Assembly: GCA_900116395.1 (NCBI GenBank)
Contig: FPAN01000007.1
Span: 17,146-81,145, forward strand
Origin: Lachnospiraceae bacterium XBD2001
GTDB taxonomy: Bacteria; Bacillota; Clostridia; Lachnospirales; Lachnospiraceae
Direction of reading: 5' to 3'
DNA length: 64,000 nucleotides
Positions within the stretch are counted from its first letter, which is position 1, and each line of letters opens with the position of its first letter. A program made the position numbers and the translations under genes. Shown here piece by piece: positions 24,593-32,582 of the stretch. The notes beneath the pieces were generated by a model. That model saw nothing but the letters and a program-made list of their open reading frames with translations, was not told the origin of the DNA and searched no databases.

Positions 24593-24675
24593 TCCACGTG
24601 GACATAAAAAAATACTCCGCTTATCCACACGGACTACGTTATTCATTCTAACAAAACTCCGAGGTGCTATCCACA
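24593..24675. promoter_or_regulatory. palindrome and two DnaA-box-like sites upstream of the giant gene
   Basis: TCCACGTGGA (24593-24602) is a perfect palindrome in the presumed leader. TTATCCACA (24621-24629) matches the DnaA box consensus exactly and CTATCCACA (24667-24675) differs by one base; both have the same orientation and are 46 bases apart. Whether DnaA binds is not known. The stretch otherwise holds no gene. Confidence 0.4.
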
Positions 24676-24695
24676 ATTTTTTCACCTGTCTAATT

Positions 24696-24724
24696 TGAAC
24701 CAGGAACCCCGTCCCGGGGGTTCA
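24696..24724. repeat. REP-like element 6 (single arm, beta type)
   Basis: A 29-base arm from TGAACCAGGAAC to GGGGGTTCA between the divergent giant gene and the membrane protein gene. Confidence 0.85.
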
Positions 24725-24749
24725 TTCGCCAGCGCAAAAAGAGTATACT
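24721..24749 (+). promoter_or_regulatory. possible promoter using the REP end as -35
   Basis: TATACT (24744-24749) lies 17 bases after TTCATT (24721-24726), whose first four bases are the end of REP element 6. It would drive the gene at 24800. Confidence 0.35.
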
Positions 24750-24799
24750 CAGTCTTGAGCCAAACATATGGGCAAAACATTTTAAGGGGAGAAAACAAA

Positions 24800-25306
24800 A
24801 TGACAATTCGACAAGAGCTTATCGAGAGCTTTCAAAACACACCGGTATGGCAGATTGTAACCTGGCTAATCATCTGCGTCGTTGTATACGGCGGAATGAG
24901 CTTTGCAATGTCCAAAATCCCGGTATTCAGTGAAGGAAAGCGCAAATTCCAGGATGCAAAAGAACACAATCGAAAAATTTTAGCGCACTTAGACAGGCCG
25001 TCGGTAGTTGCCATGAAGAACGAGGGATTCGTAATTCCGGGCACGAAGATTCGTGTGCGCTACTACCGTTATCGCTATCTGCACCCGTATATCCAACAAC
25101 AACGCTACTATTACTATTTTCAGTTGCGTCGGATGACACCCGGGGATCAGATTTACCTTTATTACGATACCGATGGACGTGTTTTTTACAACGAAAAGGA
25201 TGCCACTCCGTTGGCAAGAGTATGGAGAGCAGTTGATCTGTATCTGCCGCTGATTGTGATCATTATCATCAGCAAAATCCTGGTATGGCCGAATCTTGGA
25301 GCATAA
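24800..25306 (+). CDS. two-helix membrane protein, unknown function
   Basis: This 168-residue protein has membrane segments at about 17-37 (IVTWLIICVVVYGGMSFAMS) and 143-163 (LYLPLIVIIIISKILVW). Between them is a cytoplasmic or external loop rich in Tyr and Arg (RVRYYRYRYLHPYIQQQ, then YYYYFQLRRM). No family is recognised. The start at 24800 has AAGGGGAG upstream; an earlier frame begins inside a REP arm and is rejected. It is followed after 6 bases by a glycosyltransferase, so the two are likely one transcript. Confidence 0.6.
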   Translation: MTIRQELIESFQNTPVWQIVTWLIICVVVYGGMSFAMSKIPVFSEGKRKFQDAKEHNRKILAHLDRPSVVAMKNEGFVIPGTKIRVRYYRYRYLHPYIQQQRYYYYFQLRRMTPGDQIYLYYDTDGRVFYNEKDATPLARVWRAVDLYLPLIVIIIISKILVWPNLGA

Positions 25307-25312
25307 TCGCCT

Positions 25313-26410
25313 ATGACGATTTCAGAGTATTTTCGTGAATTGCATAACAAAGACATCATCTGCTGGGGCAGCGGGAAACATTTTCGCAACAGCACCTATC
25401 CGTTTTTGAAAAAAGGCGGGTTGCGGGCAAATCTGAAGGGAATCGTGGACCCAAGTGGAAGTACGGATATTTTGTTGGATGAACAACGTTTTAGGCGTCT
25501 TGGAAAAGAAGACCTTGCGGTGCTGAACCCCAAACGCACGGTGATTCTGGTTGCAGTAACCGGATATGAGGAAATCATGAATCAGCTAAAATCCGATGCA
25601 CAGTTGTCGGCCTTTGAAGCGGTCCCGGCCATGTACCTAGAAGCGTTATACGAGGATATTCAGCTTTTATCCGTAGTAAAGCCACCGGTTGGCTATCGGA
25701 AGCACGATACCCCGCAGATTCCAAGGGTTATTCATGCCATTTGGTTCTCAGACAATCCACTACCGGCGTTGTATCAGCGTTGTTTGGCATCCTGGAGGAA
25801 GTATGCCCCGGATTTTGAAATCAAAATCTGGACGTTGGATACGTATCAGCCCGGGCGTTGTCTTTTTTATGAGCAGGCACTGGCGCATAAGAATTGGGCT
25901 TTTGCCTCGGATTATGCGAGGGCAGACTTGCTGCGTCGATATGGCGGCATCTACATGGATTTGGATGTGGAGATGGTTCGCCCTATCGATGATTTGCTGT
26001 ACAACGATGCGTATATGAGTTTCGAATCCTTGGATCGTATCGAATGCGGCTCCGGCATGGGCGCCCGTCCGGGGCATCCAATTATCGAGGATATCTGCAG
26101 AAGCTACGAGAGCAGACCATATCTGAAGCCGGATGGATCCTGGGATAATTCCACTTGCCCCGTGCGCTACACCAAGGTTATCGCAGAACATGGTCTGGTA
26201 AAAAACGGTGGGTTTCAATTCGTGGAAGATATTACGGTGTACCCGTTTGAGGCGTTAACCGCTAAGAGTTTTGATACCGGTGTGATATACAATACGGAGC
26301 ATACCTACACCATTCATCATCACAACGGAAGCTGGATTCCGGACCCTGCTCACAAAGCAGTTATTGAACGCTATGAGCGGATTGGGCAATTCCTTTCCGA
26401 ACTAAAATGA
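25313..26410 (+). CDS. glycosyltransferase of the DXD sugar-binding family
   Basis: The 365-residue protein has at about 135-300 the fold of capsular polysaccharide and mannosyl transferases (Gly_transf_sug): PRVIHAIWFSDNPLPALY, then WAFASDYARADLLRRYGGIYMDLDVEMV, with the metal-binding DLD. The first 125 residues (DIICWGSGKHFRNSTYPF) form a separate Rossmann-like domain seen in some cell-surface sugar transferases. It probably adds a nucleotide-activated sugar to a surface glycan, and is cytoplasmic. The TGA stop is also the first three bases of REP element 7. Confidence 0.8.
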   Translation: MTISEYFRELHNKDIICWGSGKHFRNSTYPFLKKGGLRANLKGIVDPSGSTDILLDEQRFRRLGKEDLAVLNPKRTVILVAVTGYEEIMNQLKSDAQLSAFEAVPAMYLEALYEDIQLLSVVKPPVGYRKHDTPQIPRVIHAIWFSDNPLPALYQRCLASWRKYAPDFEIKIWTLDTYQPGRCLFYEQALAHKNWAFASDYARADLLRRYGGIYMDLDVEMVRPIDDLLYNDAYMSFESLDRIECGSGMGARPGHPIIEDICRSYESRPYLKPDGSWDNSTCPVRYTKVIAEHGLVKNGGFQFVEDITVYPFEALTAKSFDTGVIYNTEHTYTIHHHNGSWIPDPAHKAVIERYERIGQFLSELK

Positions 26411-26436
26411 ACCCCCGGGACGGAGTTCCTGAGTCA
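26408..26436. repeat. REP-like element 7 (single arm)
   Basis: A 29-base arm from TGAACCCCCGGG to CCTGAGTCA. It begins exactly at the stop codon of the glycosyltransferase. Confidence 0.9.
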
Positions 26437-26443
26437 AAATTGT

Positions 26444-26473
26444 ATTGCGCGCAATTGTTTTGCATGATATAAT
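26444..26473 (+). promoter_or_regulatory. promoter of the SDR gene with overlapping palindrome
   Basis: TTGCGC (26445-26450) and TATAAT (26468-26473) are 17 bases apart. The 12-base palindrome ATTGCGCGCAAT (26444-26455) covers the -35 and may be an operator. Confidence 0.6.
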
Positions 26474-26517
26474 ACATTGTGTAAAATTTAATTATTCTTA
26501 CAGAAAGGAAGTGTAAT

Positions 26518-27291
26518 ATGAATAAAATGTTTGATTTATCAGGAAAAGTAGCACTTGTCACCGGTTGTTCCACAGGACTCGGCGTACAGATGGCCAAGGC
26601 TCTGGCTAGACAGGGTGCTTCCATTATCGCTCTTGCAAGACGTCAGGAGTTGATTGAAGCCGTTGCCAAAGAAATCCATGATGAGTACGGCGTAGAGACC
26701 TTAGCAATTAAGTGTGATATCACAGATACCGAAAATGTTGAGAAGGCCGTGGATGAAGCCCTTGCACACTTCGGTCACATCGATATTTTGATTAACAATG
26801 CCGGAACCGGTGCGGTTGCTCCTGCAGAGGATATTACCGACGAACAGTTCAGCAACGAGCTGAATATCGACCTCTTCGGTTCCTTCAAGGTTGCAAGATC
26901 CGTTGCCAAGAAGGCAATGATTCCTGCTAACTACGGACGCATCATCAACATCGCTTCCATGTACGGATTGGTTGGTAACAAGATTGCTCCATCCTCTCCA
27001 TATCATGCAGCCAAGGGTGGTGTTGTAAATCTGACCAGAGCTTTAGCCGGTGAATGGGGCAAGTACGGCATCACCGTTAACTCCATCTGCCCAGGCTATT
27101 TCTACACTCCACTGACCCAGGAAACCTTAGATTCCGATTATTTCCAGGAATATGCAAAAACCGTAATTCCTATGGAGCGCTACGGAAAAGAAGGCGAATT
27201 GGATGCAGCAGCTGTGTTCCTTGCTTCCTCCGAGGCCAGCTATGTTACCGGTATCGCCCTTCCGGTAGACGGCGGATATACCAGCATGTAA
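26518..27291 (+). CDS. short-chain dehydrogenase, gluconate 5-dehydrogenase-like
   Basis: This 257-residue classical SDR has the cofactor motif TGCSTGLG (15-22), NNAG near 90, the catalytic Ser in NIASMYG and YHAAK near 160, and the C-terminal ending ITGIALPVDGGY-like. It is closest in memory to FabG or gluconate 5-dehydrogenase (IdnO) groups that reduce keto acids or keto-sugars with NAD(P)H; the substrate is not determined. AAAGGAAG lies before the start. It is flanked by REP elements on both sides and appears monocistronic. Confidence 0.8.
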   Translation: MNKMFDLSGKVALVTGCSTGLGVQMAKALARQGASIIALARRQELIEAVAKEIHDEYGVETLAIKCDITDTENVEKAVDEALAHFGHIDILINNAGTGAVAPAEDITDEQFSNELNIDLFGSFKVARSVAKKAMIPANYGRIINIASMYGLVGNKIAPSSPYHAAKGGVVNLTRALAGEWGKYGITVNSICPGYFYTPLTQETLDSDYFQEYAKTVIPMERYGKEGELDAAAVFLASSEASYVTGIALPVDGGYTSM

Positions 27292-27296
27292 AAAAA

Positions 27297-27374
27297 TGAC
27301 CCCCCGGGACGGGGTTAGCGATTCATTGTTTTTCTAGAGGTACAATGAATCGCTAACCCCGTCCCGGGGGGTCA
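27297..27374. repeat. REP-like element 8 (perfect 33-bp inverted pair)
   Basis: Arms 27297-27329 and 27342-27374 are perfect inverted copies separated by 12 bases. They begin TGACCCCCCGGGACGGGG and meet at ATTCATTGT. The hairpin lies between two convergent genes and could also end transcription. Confidence 0.95.
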
Positions 27375-27379
27375 AAAAA

Positions 27380-28303
27380 CTAGTTCGGGTATCCGATTTC
27401 TTTTGCACGATCGGAAAGCATCTGATCAATCTCGCTCTTGGTGTAGGTCTTGAATCCTGCACCCTCGATGCGCTGCTTCAACTCGTTGGAGTCGTCGTAA
27501 TCCGCTTCCGTTGTTACGTCGTTGAACTCATCATCCAAGATGAAGTAATTGTAGTAATAAGTACGATCCTCGGAAATCGGCTCGAAGTAATACTCCCGAA
27601 GGCCAATATGGTCGTTGTCCAGTCCTTCTGCGGAAACCGTGGTCACATCTTCCTTATCAAACAGATAGATATCGCCGTAGAGGGTGATGGTCTCCTGGAC
27701 TCCGTAATAAAAGTGATAGGTTCCATCCGCATCGATGTAACCGAAATCAGAGCCGTGTACATTCGCTCCGCTGGAGCCGCCACACTGTACCAGTCCGTCT
27801 GTTCCAATCTCTACGTACTTACGGTCCCATGCATCCTGGTCGTAGCAAACCACCAGATCTCCGTCGATATCCTTGATTACCATGTATAACTGGAATCCTT
27901 CACCAAATGGGAACTGTACTAATAGCTCCTCATTGCCGTCGCTTCCGCAGTCAATAGTGCTATAGATGATGTCGCCGTCAGAAATTCCAATATGCTCATC
28001 GACATTCGCTCTTACCGCTTCAATAATCTCCTCTGCGGAATAGTATTCCCCGTCATTTAAGATACCTTCCAAAGACAGATAGTCTGCATAGTTGGCGCTA
28101 GCCTGATATCTGACCTTCACGGTTCCATTCTGAAAATCCTCATAAAGGGAGGAACCCTGTGCCGGTGTTTCCTGCTCGTTTGCAGTTGCAGGTGTGGTCT
28201 GTGGCTGTTCTACGGTTGCCGGTGTCTCGGTCTTCTTGCCGCAAGCGCAAAGGCACACTGCAGATACCAAAAGTACCGCTGCCATCCATTTTCTATTCTT
28301 CAT
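27380..28303 (-). CDS. lipoprotein, unknown function
   Basis: The 307-residue product has a lipoprotein signal MKNRKWMAAVLLVSAVCLCACGKK (lipobox LCAC near residues 18-21, given here by position). A Thr/Gln/Pro linker leads to an external domain with many aspartates (IYSTIDCGSDGNEELLVQF, DIDGDLVVCYDQD), resembling calcium-binding or FG-GAP-like loops found in lipoproteins of this group. Function unknown. The start at 28303 has GGAGG upstream; a longer frame begins in a REP arm. Confidence 0.6.
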   Translation of the reverse strand: MKNRKWMAAVLLVSAVCLCACGKKTETPATVEQPQTTPATANEQETPAQGSSLYEDFQNGTVKVRYQASANYADYLSLEGILNDGEYYSAEEIIEAVRANVDEHIGISDGDIIYSTIDCGSDGNEELLVQFPFGEGFQLYMVIKDIDGDLVVCYDQDAWDRKYVEIGTDGLVQCGGSSGANVHGSDFGYIDADGTYHFYYGVQETITLYGDIYLFDKEDVTTVSAEGLDNDHIGLREYYFEPISEDRTYYYNYFILDDEFNDVTTEADYDDSNELKQRIEGAGFKTYTKSEIDQMLSDRAKEIGYPN

Positions 28304-28347
28304 ATCGTTGACCTCCTCACAATCAATCATCTTCATTGTAACATAAG

Positions 28348-28410
28348 TGAACCCCCGGGACGGAGTTCCTGAGTCAAAAAATGACCCAGGAACTCCGTCC
28401 CGGGGGTTCA
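28348..28410. repeat. REP-like element 9 (inverted pair, beta type)
   Basis: Arms 28348-28376 and 28382-28410 are inverted copies with one mismatch, separated by five A. They lie between two divergent genes. Confidence 0.95.
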
Positions 28411-28435
28411 CCCACACGCCAAATAGCTGTATAAT
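28407..28435 (+). promoter_or_regulatory. possible promoter using the REP end as -35
   Basis: TATAAT (28430-28435) is 17 bases after TTCACC (28407-28412). The first four bases of the -35 are the end of REP element 9, the same layout as at 24721-24749. Confidence 0.45.
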
Positions 28436-28467
28436 AGCAGAAAATCGACTGTTACAGAGGAATCGTT

Positions 28468-28962
28468 ATGGGACGTAAATCAATTAGAGAGAATAAGAAC
28501 GAATACCAGCTCTCCAGAGAGGCCGCAGGGCTTACCCGTGCGGAAGCTGCCGAGCTGATGGAATATGTATCCGAGAGCCGCATCGAGAAAATCGAGAGCG
28601 AGAAGTCCGAGCCACATCCGGATGAGATTATGGCTATGGCCCAGGCTTATAAGAAGCCGAGTCTATGCAACTATTACTGCTCCACCCAGTGCCCCTTAGG
28701 CCAGGAGCGCATCGCCCACGTGGAGATCAAGGACTTATCCCAGATCACTTTAGAGATGCTTGCAACCTTAAATAACCTGAACAAGGAGAAGGACCGCCTC
28801 ATCGAGATTACCGCAGACGGTGTCATCTCCAATGATGAGATGGAGGATTTCTCCCGCATCAAGCACCAGCTCTCTCAGATTGCAAGAACTGCGGATTCCC
28901 TGCAGTTATGGATTGAGAACACCATCGCAGCAGGAGGTCTGGACGCAGAAGCGTTGAAATAA
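28468..28962 (+). CDS. XRE-type helix-turn-helix regulator with cysteine motif
   Basis: The 164-residue protein has an N-terminal helix-turn-helix (about 12-65, YQLSREAAGLTRAEAAELMEY and SRIEKIESEKSEP). Just after it comes CNYYCSTQCPLGQ, with three cysteines spaced by three residues, which may bind a metal or cluster. The C-terminal half is a long helix pair (ITLEMLATLNNLNKEKDRL), probably for dimerisation. AGAGGA precedes the start. It is 4 bases from an anion transporter gene and likely controls it. Confidence 0.75.
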   Translation: MGRKSIRENKNEYQLSREAAGLTRAEAAELMEYVSESRIEKIESEKSEPHPDEIMAMAQAYKKPSLCNYYCSTQCPLGQERIAHVEIKDLSQITLEMLATLNNLNKEKDRLIEITADGVISNDEMEDFSRIKHQLSQIARTADSLQLWIENTIAAGGLDAEALK

Positions 28963-28966
28963 AACC

Positions 28967-30085
28967 ATGCAAGCAATCAAGAATTTTATCAAATCCGAAA
29001 TCGTATTATGTGTAGCCTTTGTCCTAGCAGTGATTTCCTGCTTCTTCGTTCATCCGGACAGAGGCTATTTTGCGTACATTGACTATCGCACCTTAAGCAT
29101 CCTTCTGATGCTGATGATTACCATGGCCGGTTTCCAGCGACTGAAGGTCTTCCGCCAGATTGGGGAAAATCTTGTCAGCACCATGTCTACGGTCCGTGGC
29201 ATCACCTTGGTTTTGGTGGTCCTGTGCTTCTTCTCCGCCATGTTCATTACCAACGATGTGGCCCTTCTAACCTTCGTGCCTTTTTCCATCGTGACCTTAT
29301 CCCTGTCCAACCGGAAGGATTTCTATATCATCGTGATTGTCCTTGAGACCATTGCAGCCAACTTGGGAAGCATGCTCACCCCGCTGGGAAATCCACAAAA
29401 CCTCTATCTATATTCCCTGTCGGATATGAGCCTTGGAAGTTTCCTTCGTCTGATGCTGCCTTATTCCGTTGTGGCTCTGGTGTTACTTACCGTCTCCATC
29501 TTTTTCTTTGTAAAAAATGCTCCGGCCACCTTGGCAGAAAAAAACACTTATCTCCGCGGACGCAAAGATAAGTGCAAAATTGTAATCTATATCGGATTAT
29601 TCGTGCTCTCCATTGCCGTAGTGGCAAGAGCACTTCCATACTACATCGGTTTGGCCATCGTCCTGGTCATCGTAGCCATCATCGACCGACAGGTTCTGCG
29701 GAAGCCGGATTATTCCCTGCTTGCCACCTTCATCTGTCTCTTCGTCTTCATCGGCAATATGAAGCGAATTCCGGCCTTAAGCGACTTCTTAGAGTCCTTG
29801 GTGCGTGACCACGAAGTCATCGTCTCCATCCTCTTAAGCCAGGTGATCAGCAACGTTCCGGCTGCCATTCTCTGCTCCGGATTTACGAAAAACATCCAGG
29901 CCTTAATCGTAGGCACCAACTTAGGTGGTCTTGGAACCTTAATCGCATCCATGGCCAGCCTGATTTCATTTAAGCAGTACAGCTATGTAGATGGCGCCGA
30001 CACCAAGAAGTACATCGGCATCTTCACCATCGCCAACATTGCCTTCCTGGCCTTGATGCTACTGCTCTACTTCCTGCTTGGATAA
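28967..30085 (+). CDS. anion transporter, ArsB/NhaD/SLC13 type
   Basis: This 372-residue protein has about ten membrane helices. The paired hairpin motifs of the ion transporter superfamily are visible: TNDVALLTFVPF, LGSMLTPLGNPQNLYLY and, in the second half, SQVISNVPAAILCSGF with GTNLGGLGTLIASMASLI. It is smaller than typical ArsB or CitM (about 420-450). Likely substrates are dicarboxylates, arsenite or other anions; this cannot be settled here. It follows the XRE regulator by 4 bases and overlaps the convergent DUF4173 gene by 27 bases. Confidence 0.75.
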   Translation: MQAIKNFIKSEIVLCVAFVLAVISCFFVHPDRGYFAYIDYRTLSILLMLMITMAGFQRLKVFRQIGENLVSTMSTVRGITLVLVVLCFFSAMFITNDVALLTFVPFSIVTLSLSNRKDFYIIVIVLETIAANLGSMLTPLGNPQNLYLYSLSDMSLGSFLRLMLPYSVVALVLLTVSIFFFVKNAPATLAEKNTYLRGRKDKCKIVIYIGLFVLSIAVVARALPYYIGLAIVLVIVAIIDRQVLRKPDYSLLATFICLFVFIGNMKRIPALSDFLESLVRDHEVIVSILLSQVISNVPAAILCSGFTKNIQALIVGTNLGGLGTLIASMASLISFKQYSYVDGADTKKYIGIFTIANIAFLALMLLLYFLLG

Positions 30086-31606
30086 ATCGGTGGCCTTGCA
30101 CCGTTTCCAGGCAAGGTAATGGGACAGATTCCACTGGCGCCAGGACTCCTCCTCGTAGGTATCCACCATTTCCTCCCGGTAATCCCCATAGAGGCCTGTT
30201 GGAATTCCATCAAATGCTGCTGCCGCATCGGAGGAAAGGCTGTTTAAGTAGTGCATCTTCACGGTGCCGTACCCTTCATCATACCAAGGGTCATGGTCTT
30301 CGAATGCCAGCTCCCCATTCGCCTGCATCTGGCGAATATTGTAATCCGCAATAAAGTAGTCCATATGAGAAAAAGCCAACACCAGGTAGCAAAGGCAAAA
30401 TACCGTCATACCATAGCGTAGCAGCGGGAATCCTTCCCTGAAAATTCCAATCACAATTCCCACCAATAACAATCCAATGGTCACAAGGGCCCACAGCACT
30501 AGGATTCGCTTTCTGGTCAGATGATAAGCATCAATGTACATCAGCATGCGCAGGAATGCGGAAGCCCCCATAATATAGGTGCAGGCCGAGATGAGTAACA
30601 ACAGGCCCTTCAATACCACATGCTCCCGGAACCGCTTGGATACCACCAACACGATGATTACATTCAGGATACATACTACAAGCAACTGGAAAAATCCTTC
30701 TCTTGCATATTCCGCATAGGTGTAGTCCTCCGGTAACACCATGTTGCCAAGGAACAGATACACAATCTGAATCACGGAAAACAGCAGGTATACCACCGTC
30801 ACCAGAGACAATGTTGTAATTGCAACGATTGCCGGATACTGCTTCACTGCCTTTACTTCTTTCTTCACCCGATGGGCTCCAACAGCAGCCATGCCACTGT
30901 AGGAAGCCAAGAATCCGAAGAGGAAGGTCACTGCAATTAAGAACCAGTCTGCCAAGCTCAGATGAAAGATGCGATGCAACACATCCAAGAATACGATATC
31001 CGCCGATGCCAACAAAGATACCACAACGGCCAGAAGCGGAATCGCCAACAACAGTCCGATCACAACCGCAGCCAAAGTCTTCGTCTTCTCACTTTTCTCC
31101 TCCCTGGAAAAAGCCATGGCATCCACCACCGGCGCTAAGATATGCTCCAGACCACATCCAATGGTGGACATCATGGACCCAAGATATTTTCCAAGATCCC
31201 ACTTCTCATCGTCATAGGCATTATGCAACAGACGTACCAGAGTCAATAAAAACAATCCCAGCAGGTTATAATCCCAAATTACGCCGTTACCTGTGGTTCC
31301 GGTGGAGATTCCAAGAAGTACCATCATCACTTCCAAGACAATGCTTCCCGGCTTGGTTACAATTCCCATTCTTTTCTCCACGAGCCTGCAATAGAGTACC
31401 GTAGCCAAGGCCAATACCGCCTGCAGGATTCCCCCGAAGTTATCGTAGATGCAGAAGGTAAAAGCCACCGCATACACAACGGTTGGAATCATCAGCACGC
31501 CAAAGCGGTCTGCCCGACGCTTCTCTTCTGCTTCCATTTGGGCGGTTACCATTTCTGCTGTCATTGGTGTCACCATAGGTGGTGTCATCGGTTTCATCTC
31601 TTCCAT
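30059..31606 (-). CDS. DUF4173 family membrane protein
   Basis: The 515-residue protein has a short polar N-terminus rich in Met and Pro, about 11-13 membrane segments from residue 38 to 400, and a cytoplasmic or external C-terminal tail of about 95 residues (YNIRQMQANGELAF to the end). The block YAREGFFQLLVVCILN near 290 is typical of DUF4173. Function is unknown. It is last in an operon with DUF2975 and a small XRE regulator, an arrangement common in Firmicutes. GGGGAGG lies before its start. Confidence 0.75.
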   Translation of the reverse strand: MEEMKPMTPPMVTPMTAEMVTAQMEAEEKRRADRFGVLMIPTVVYAVAFTFCIYDNFGGILQAVLALATVLYCRLVEKRMGIVTKPGSIVLEVMMVLLGISTGTTGNGVIWDYNLLGLFLLTLVRLLHNAYDDEKWDLGKYLGSMMSTIGCGLEHILAPVVDAMAFSREEKSEKTKTLAAVVIGLLLAIPLLAVVVSLLASADIVFLDVLHRIFHLSLADWFLIAVTFLFGFLASYSGMAAVGAHRVKKEVKAVKQYPAIVAITTLSLVTVVYLLFSVIQIVYLFLGNMVLPEDYTYAEYAREGFFQLLVVCILNVIIVLVVSKRFREHVVLKGLLLLISACTYIMGASAFLRMLMYIDAYHLTRKRILVLWALVTIGLLLVGIVIGIFREGFPLLRYGMTVFCLCYLVLAFSHMDYFIADYNIRQMQANGELAFEDHDPWYDEGYGTVKMHYLNSLSSDAAAAFDGIPTGLYGDYREEMVDTYEEESWRQWNLSHYLAWKRCKATDLSKQEVEQ

Positions 31607-31628
31607 ATGTTTCCTCCCCGGAGACTAC

Positions 31629-31844
31629 TTAAGTCTCCTCTTCGTCCGGCCGATACTCTAGGATATCTCCCGGCTGACAATCCAGTGCCTTACAAATCTC
31701 ATTCAAGGTAGCAAGCTTCACCGCCTTGGCCTTGCCGGTTTTCAGCACCGACATATTGGCTAAGGTAATACCTACCCGCTCCGCTAGTTCCGTCACGCTC
31801 ATCTTGCGCTTGGCGAGCATGACATCAATATTAATGACAATCAT
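31629..31844 (-). CDS. small XRE regulator, YozG-like
   Basis: This 71-residue protein is almost entirely a helix-turn-helix domain: DVMLAKRKMSVTELAERVGI, then NMSVLKTGKAKAVKLATLNEICKAL by position, and CQPGDILEY. It is typically paired with DUF2975 membrane proteins. Its ribosome binding site TAGGAGGTGA overlaps the stop codon of the DUF2975 gene, so the two are translationally coupled. It probably represses its own operon at the palindrome at 32492. Confidence 0.85.
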   Translation of the reverse strand: MIVINIDVMLAKRKMSVTELAERVGITLANMSVLKTGKAKAVKLATLNEICKALDCQPGDILEYRPDEEET

Positions 31845-31855
31845 ATGCTCACCTC

Positions 31856-32434
31856 CTAAATGGTCAAATCGTTCTCTGCCTTAATCTCGTAGGCGTTCTT
31901 AATCAGCTTGGATAATGCTTCGCAGATGACGCCAAAGAGCAAAAACAGAACCATGAATACCACAATCAATACACACATCACCACAGTGGTCAGCACCTCA
32001 TGGGTGATAAAAAAGGTTCTGCCGCCGTAAAACGCCAGCTTCAACGCATACAATCCGGAAATTAAAAATGCGGTATTGGCCATGCGATGAAAGGACGTCT
32101 CGTTCTCCGGAGAGAAGGAATTGTCTCTTCCGATTTCGGTGCATACATGCCAGAAGTGCCAGAGAATCTTATAGCAAAGCCCTGCTGCTATCACGGTAAA
32201 AACGGAGAATCCCATCAACGACTGTGCCAACTCCCGATTCGGAATATAGTCCACACCGCCGCCGTCCGGGGTTGTATAGACTTCTACCGTTTCAAACAGA
32301 TGTGGTGCCCAAAGTCGCAAGAACACCGCACCTATTGTCAAAAGCGCTCCTAAGATTGCAAGCACAATCACCACTTGCTTCAACTTCTTGGATAACTCAT
32401 ATGCTGTTTCATTGGTCTGTTGTTTTTCCATCAT
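31856..32434 (-). CDS. DUF2975 family membrane protein
   Basis: The 192-residue protein has four membrane segments: about 20-42 (VVIVLAILGALLTIGAVFL), 75-95, 117-137 and 148-175, with a short external loop after the first. This is the DUF2975 layout. It is the first gene of the DUF2975, XRE, DUF4173 operon. Its role is not known; in such operons it is thought to work with the small regulator, perhaps as a membrane sensor, which is inference. Confidence 0.8.
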   Translation of the reverse strand: MMEKQQTNETAYELSKKLKQVVIVLAILGALLTIGAVFLRLWAPHLFETVEVYTTPDGGGVDYIPNRELAQSLMGFSVFTVIAAGLCYKILWHFWHVCTEIGRDNSFSPENETSFHRMANTAFLISGLYALKLAFYGGRTFFITHEVLTTVVMCVLIVVFMVLFLLFGVICEALSKLIKNAYEIKAENDLTI

Positions 32435-32491
32435 TTTCCACCTCCATCTACCTGGAGTATAATCCCGCGCAAACTGAAAGTCAATAATTAT

Positions 32492-32508
32492 TTATCGTTT
32501 TACGATAA
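32492..32508. promoter_or_regulatory. operator-like palindrome of the DUF2975-XRE operon
   Basis: TTATCGT (32492-32498) and ACGATAA (32502-32508) flank TTT, within a longer AT-rich symmetric stretch. It lies 57 bases upstream of DUF2975 and is the likely site for the YozG-like regulator. Confidence 0.55.
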
Positions 32509-32544
32509 TTATTTTCTTTTCTACGAGAGTTTAGCGAAATTGTA

Positions 32545-32573
32545 TTGACAATGGTTTTTCTGCTATGTTATTC
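32545..32573 (+). promoter_or_regulatory. sigma-A promoter of the T-box-trpB unit
   Basis: A perfect TTGACA (32545-32550) is 17 bases from TTATTC (32568-32573), directly before the T-box leader. Confidence 0.7.
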
Positions 32574-32582
32574 TCTATTAAA

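Noticed and set aside
24695..24799. Upstream extension of the 168-residue membrane protein
   Set aside because: The extra residues are translated REP sequence; the ATG at 24800 has a good ribosome binding site. The same reasoning removed REP-encoded extensions at 14797, 16741 and 28417.
27297..27374. Simple terminator
   Set aside because: The hairpin may stop transcription, but its arms belong to the dispersed repeat family and lack a following T run of normal length on the plus strand.
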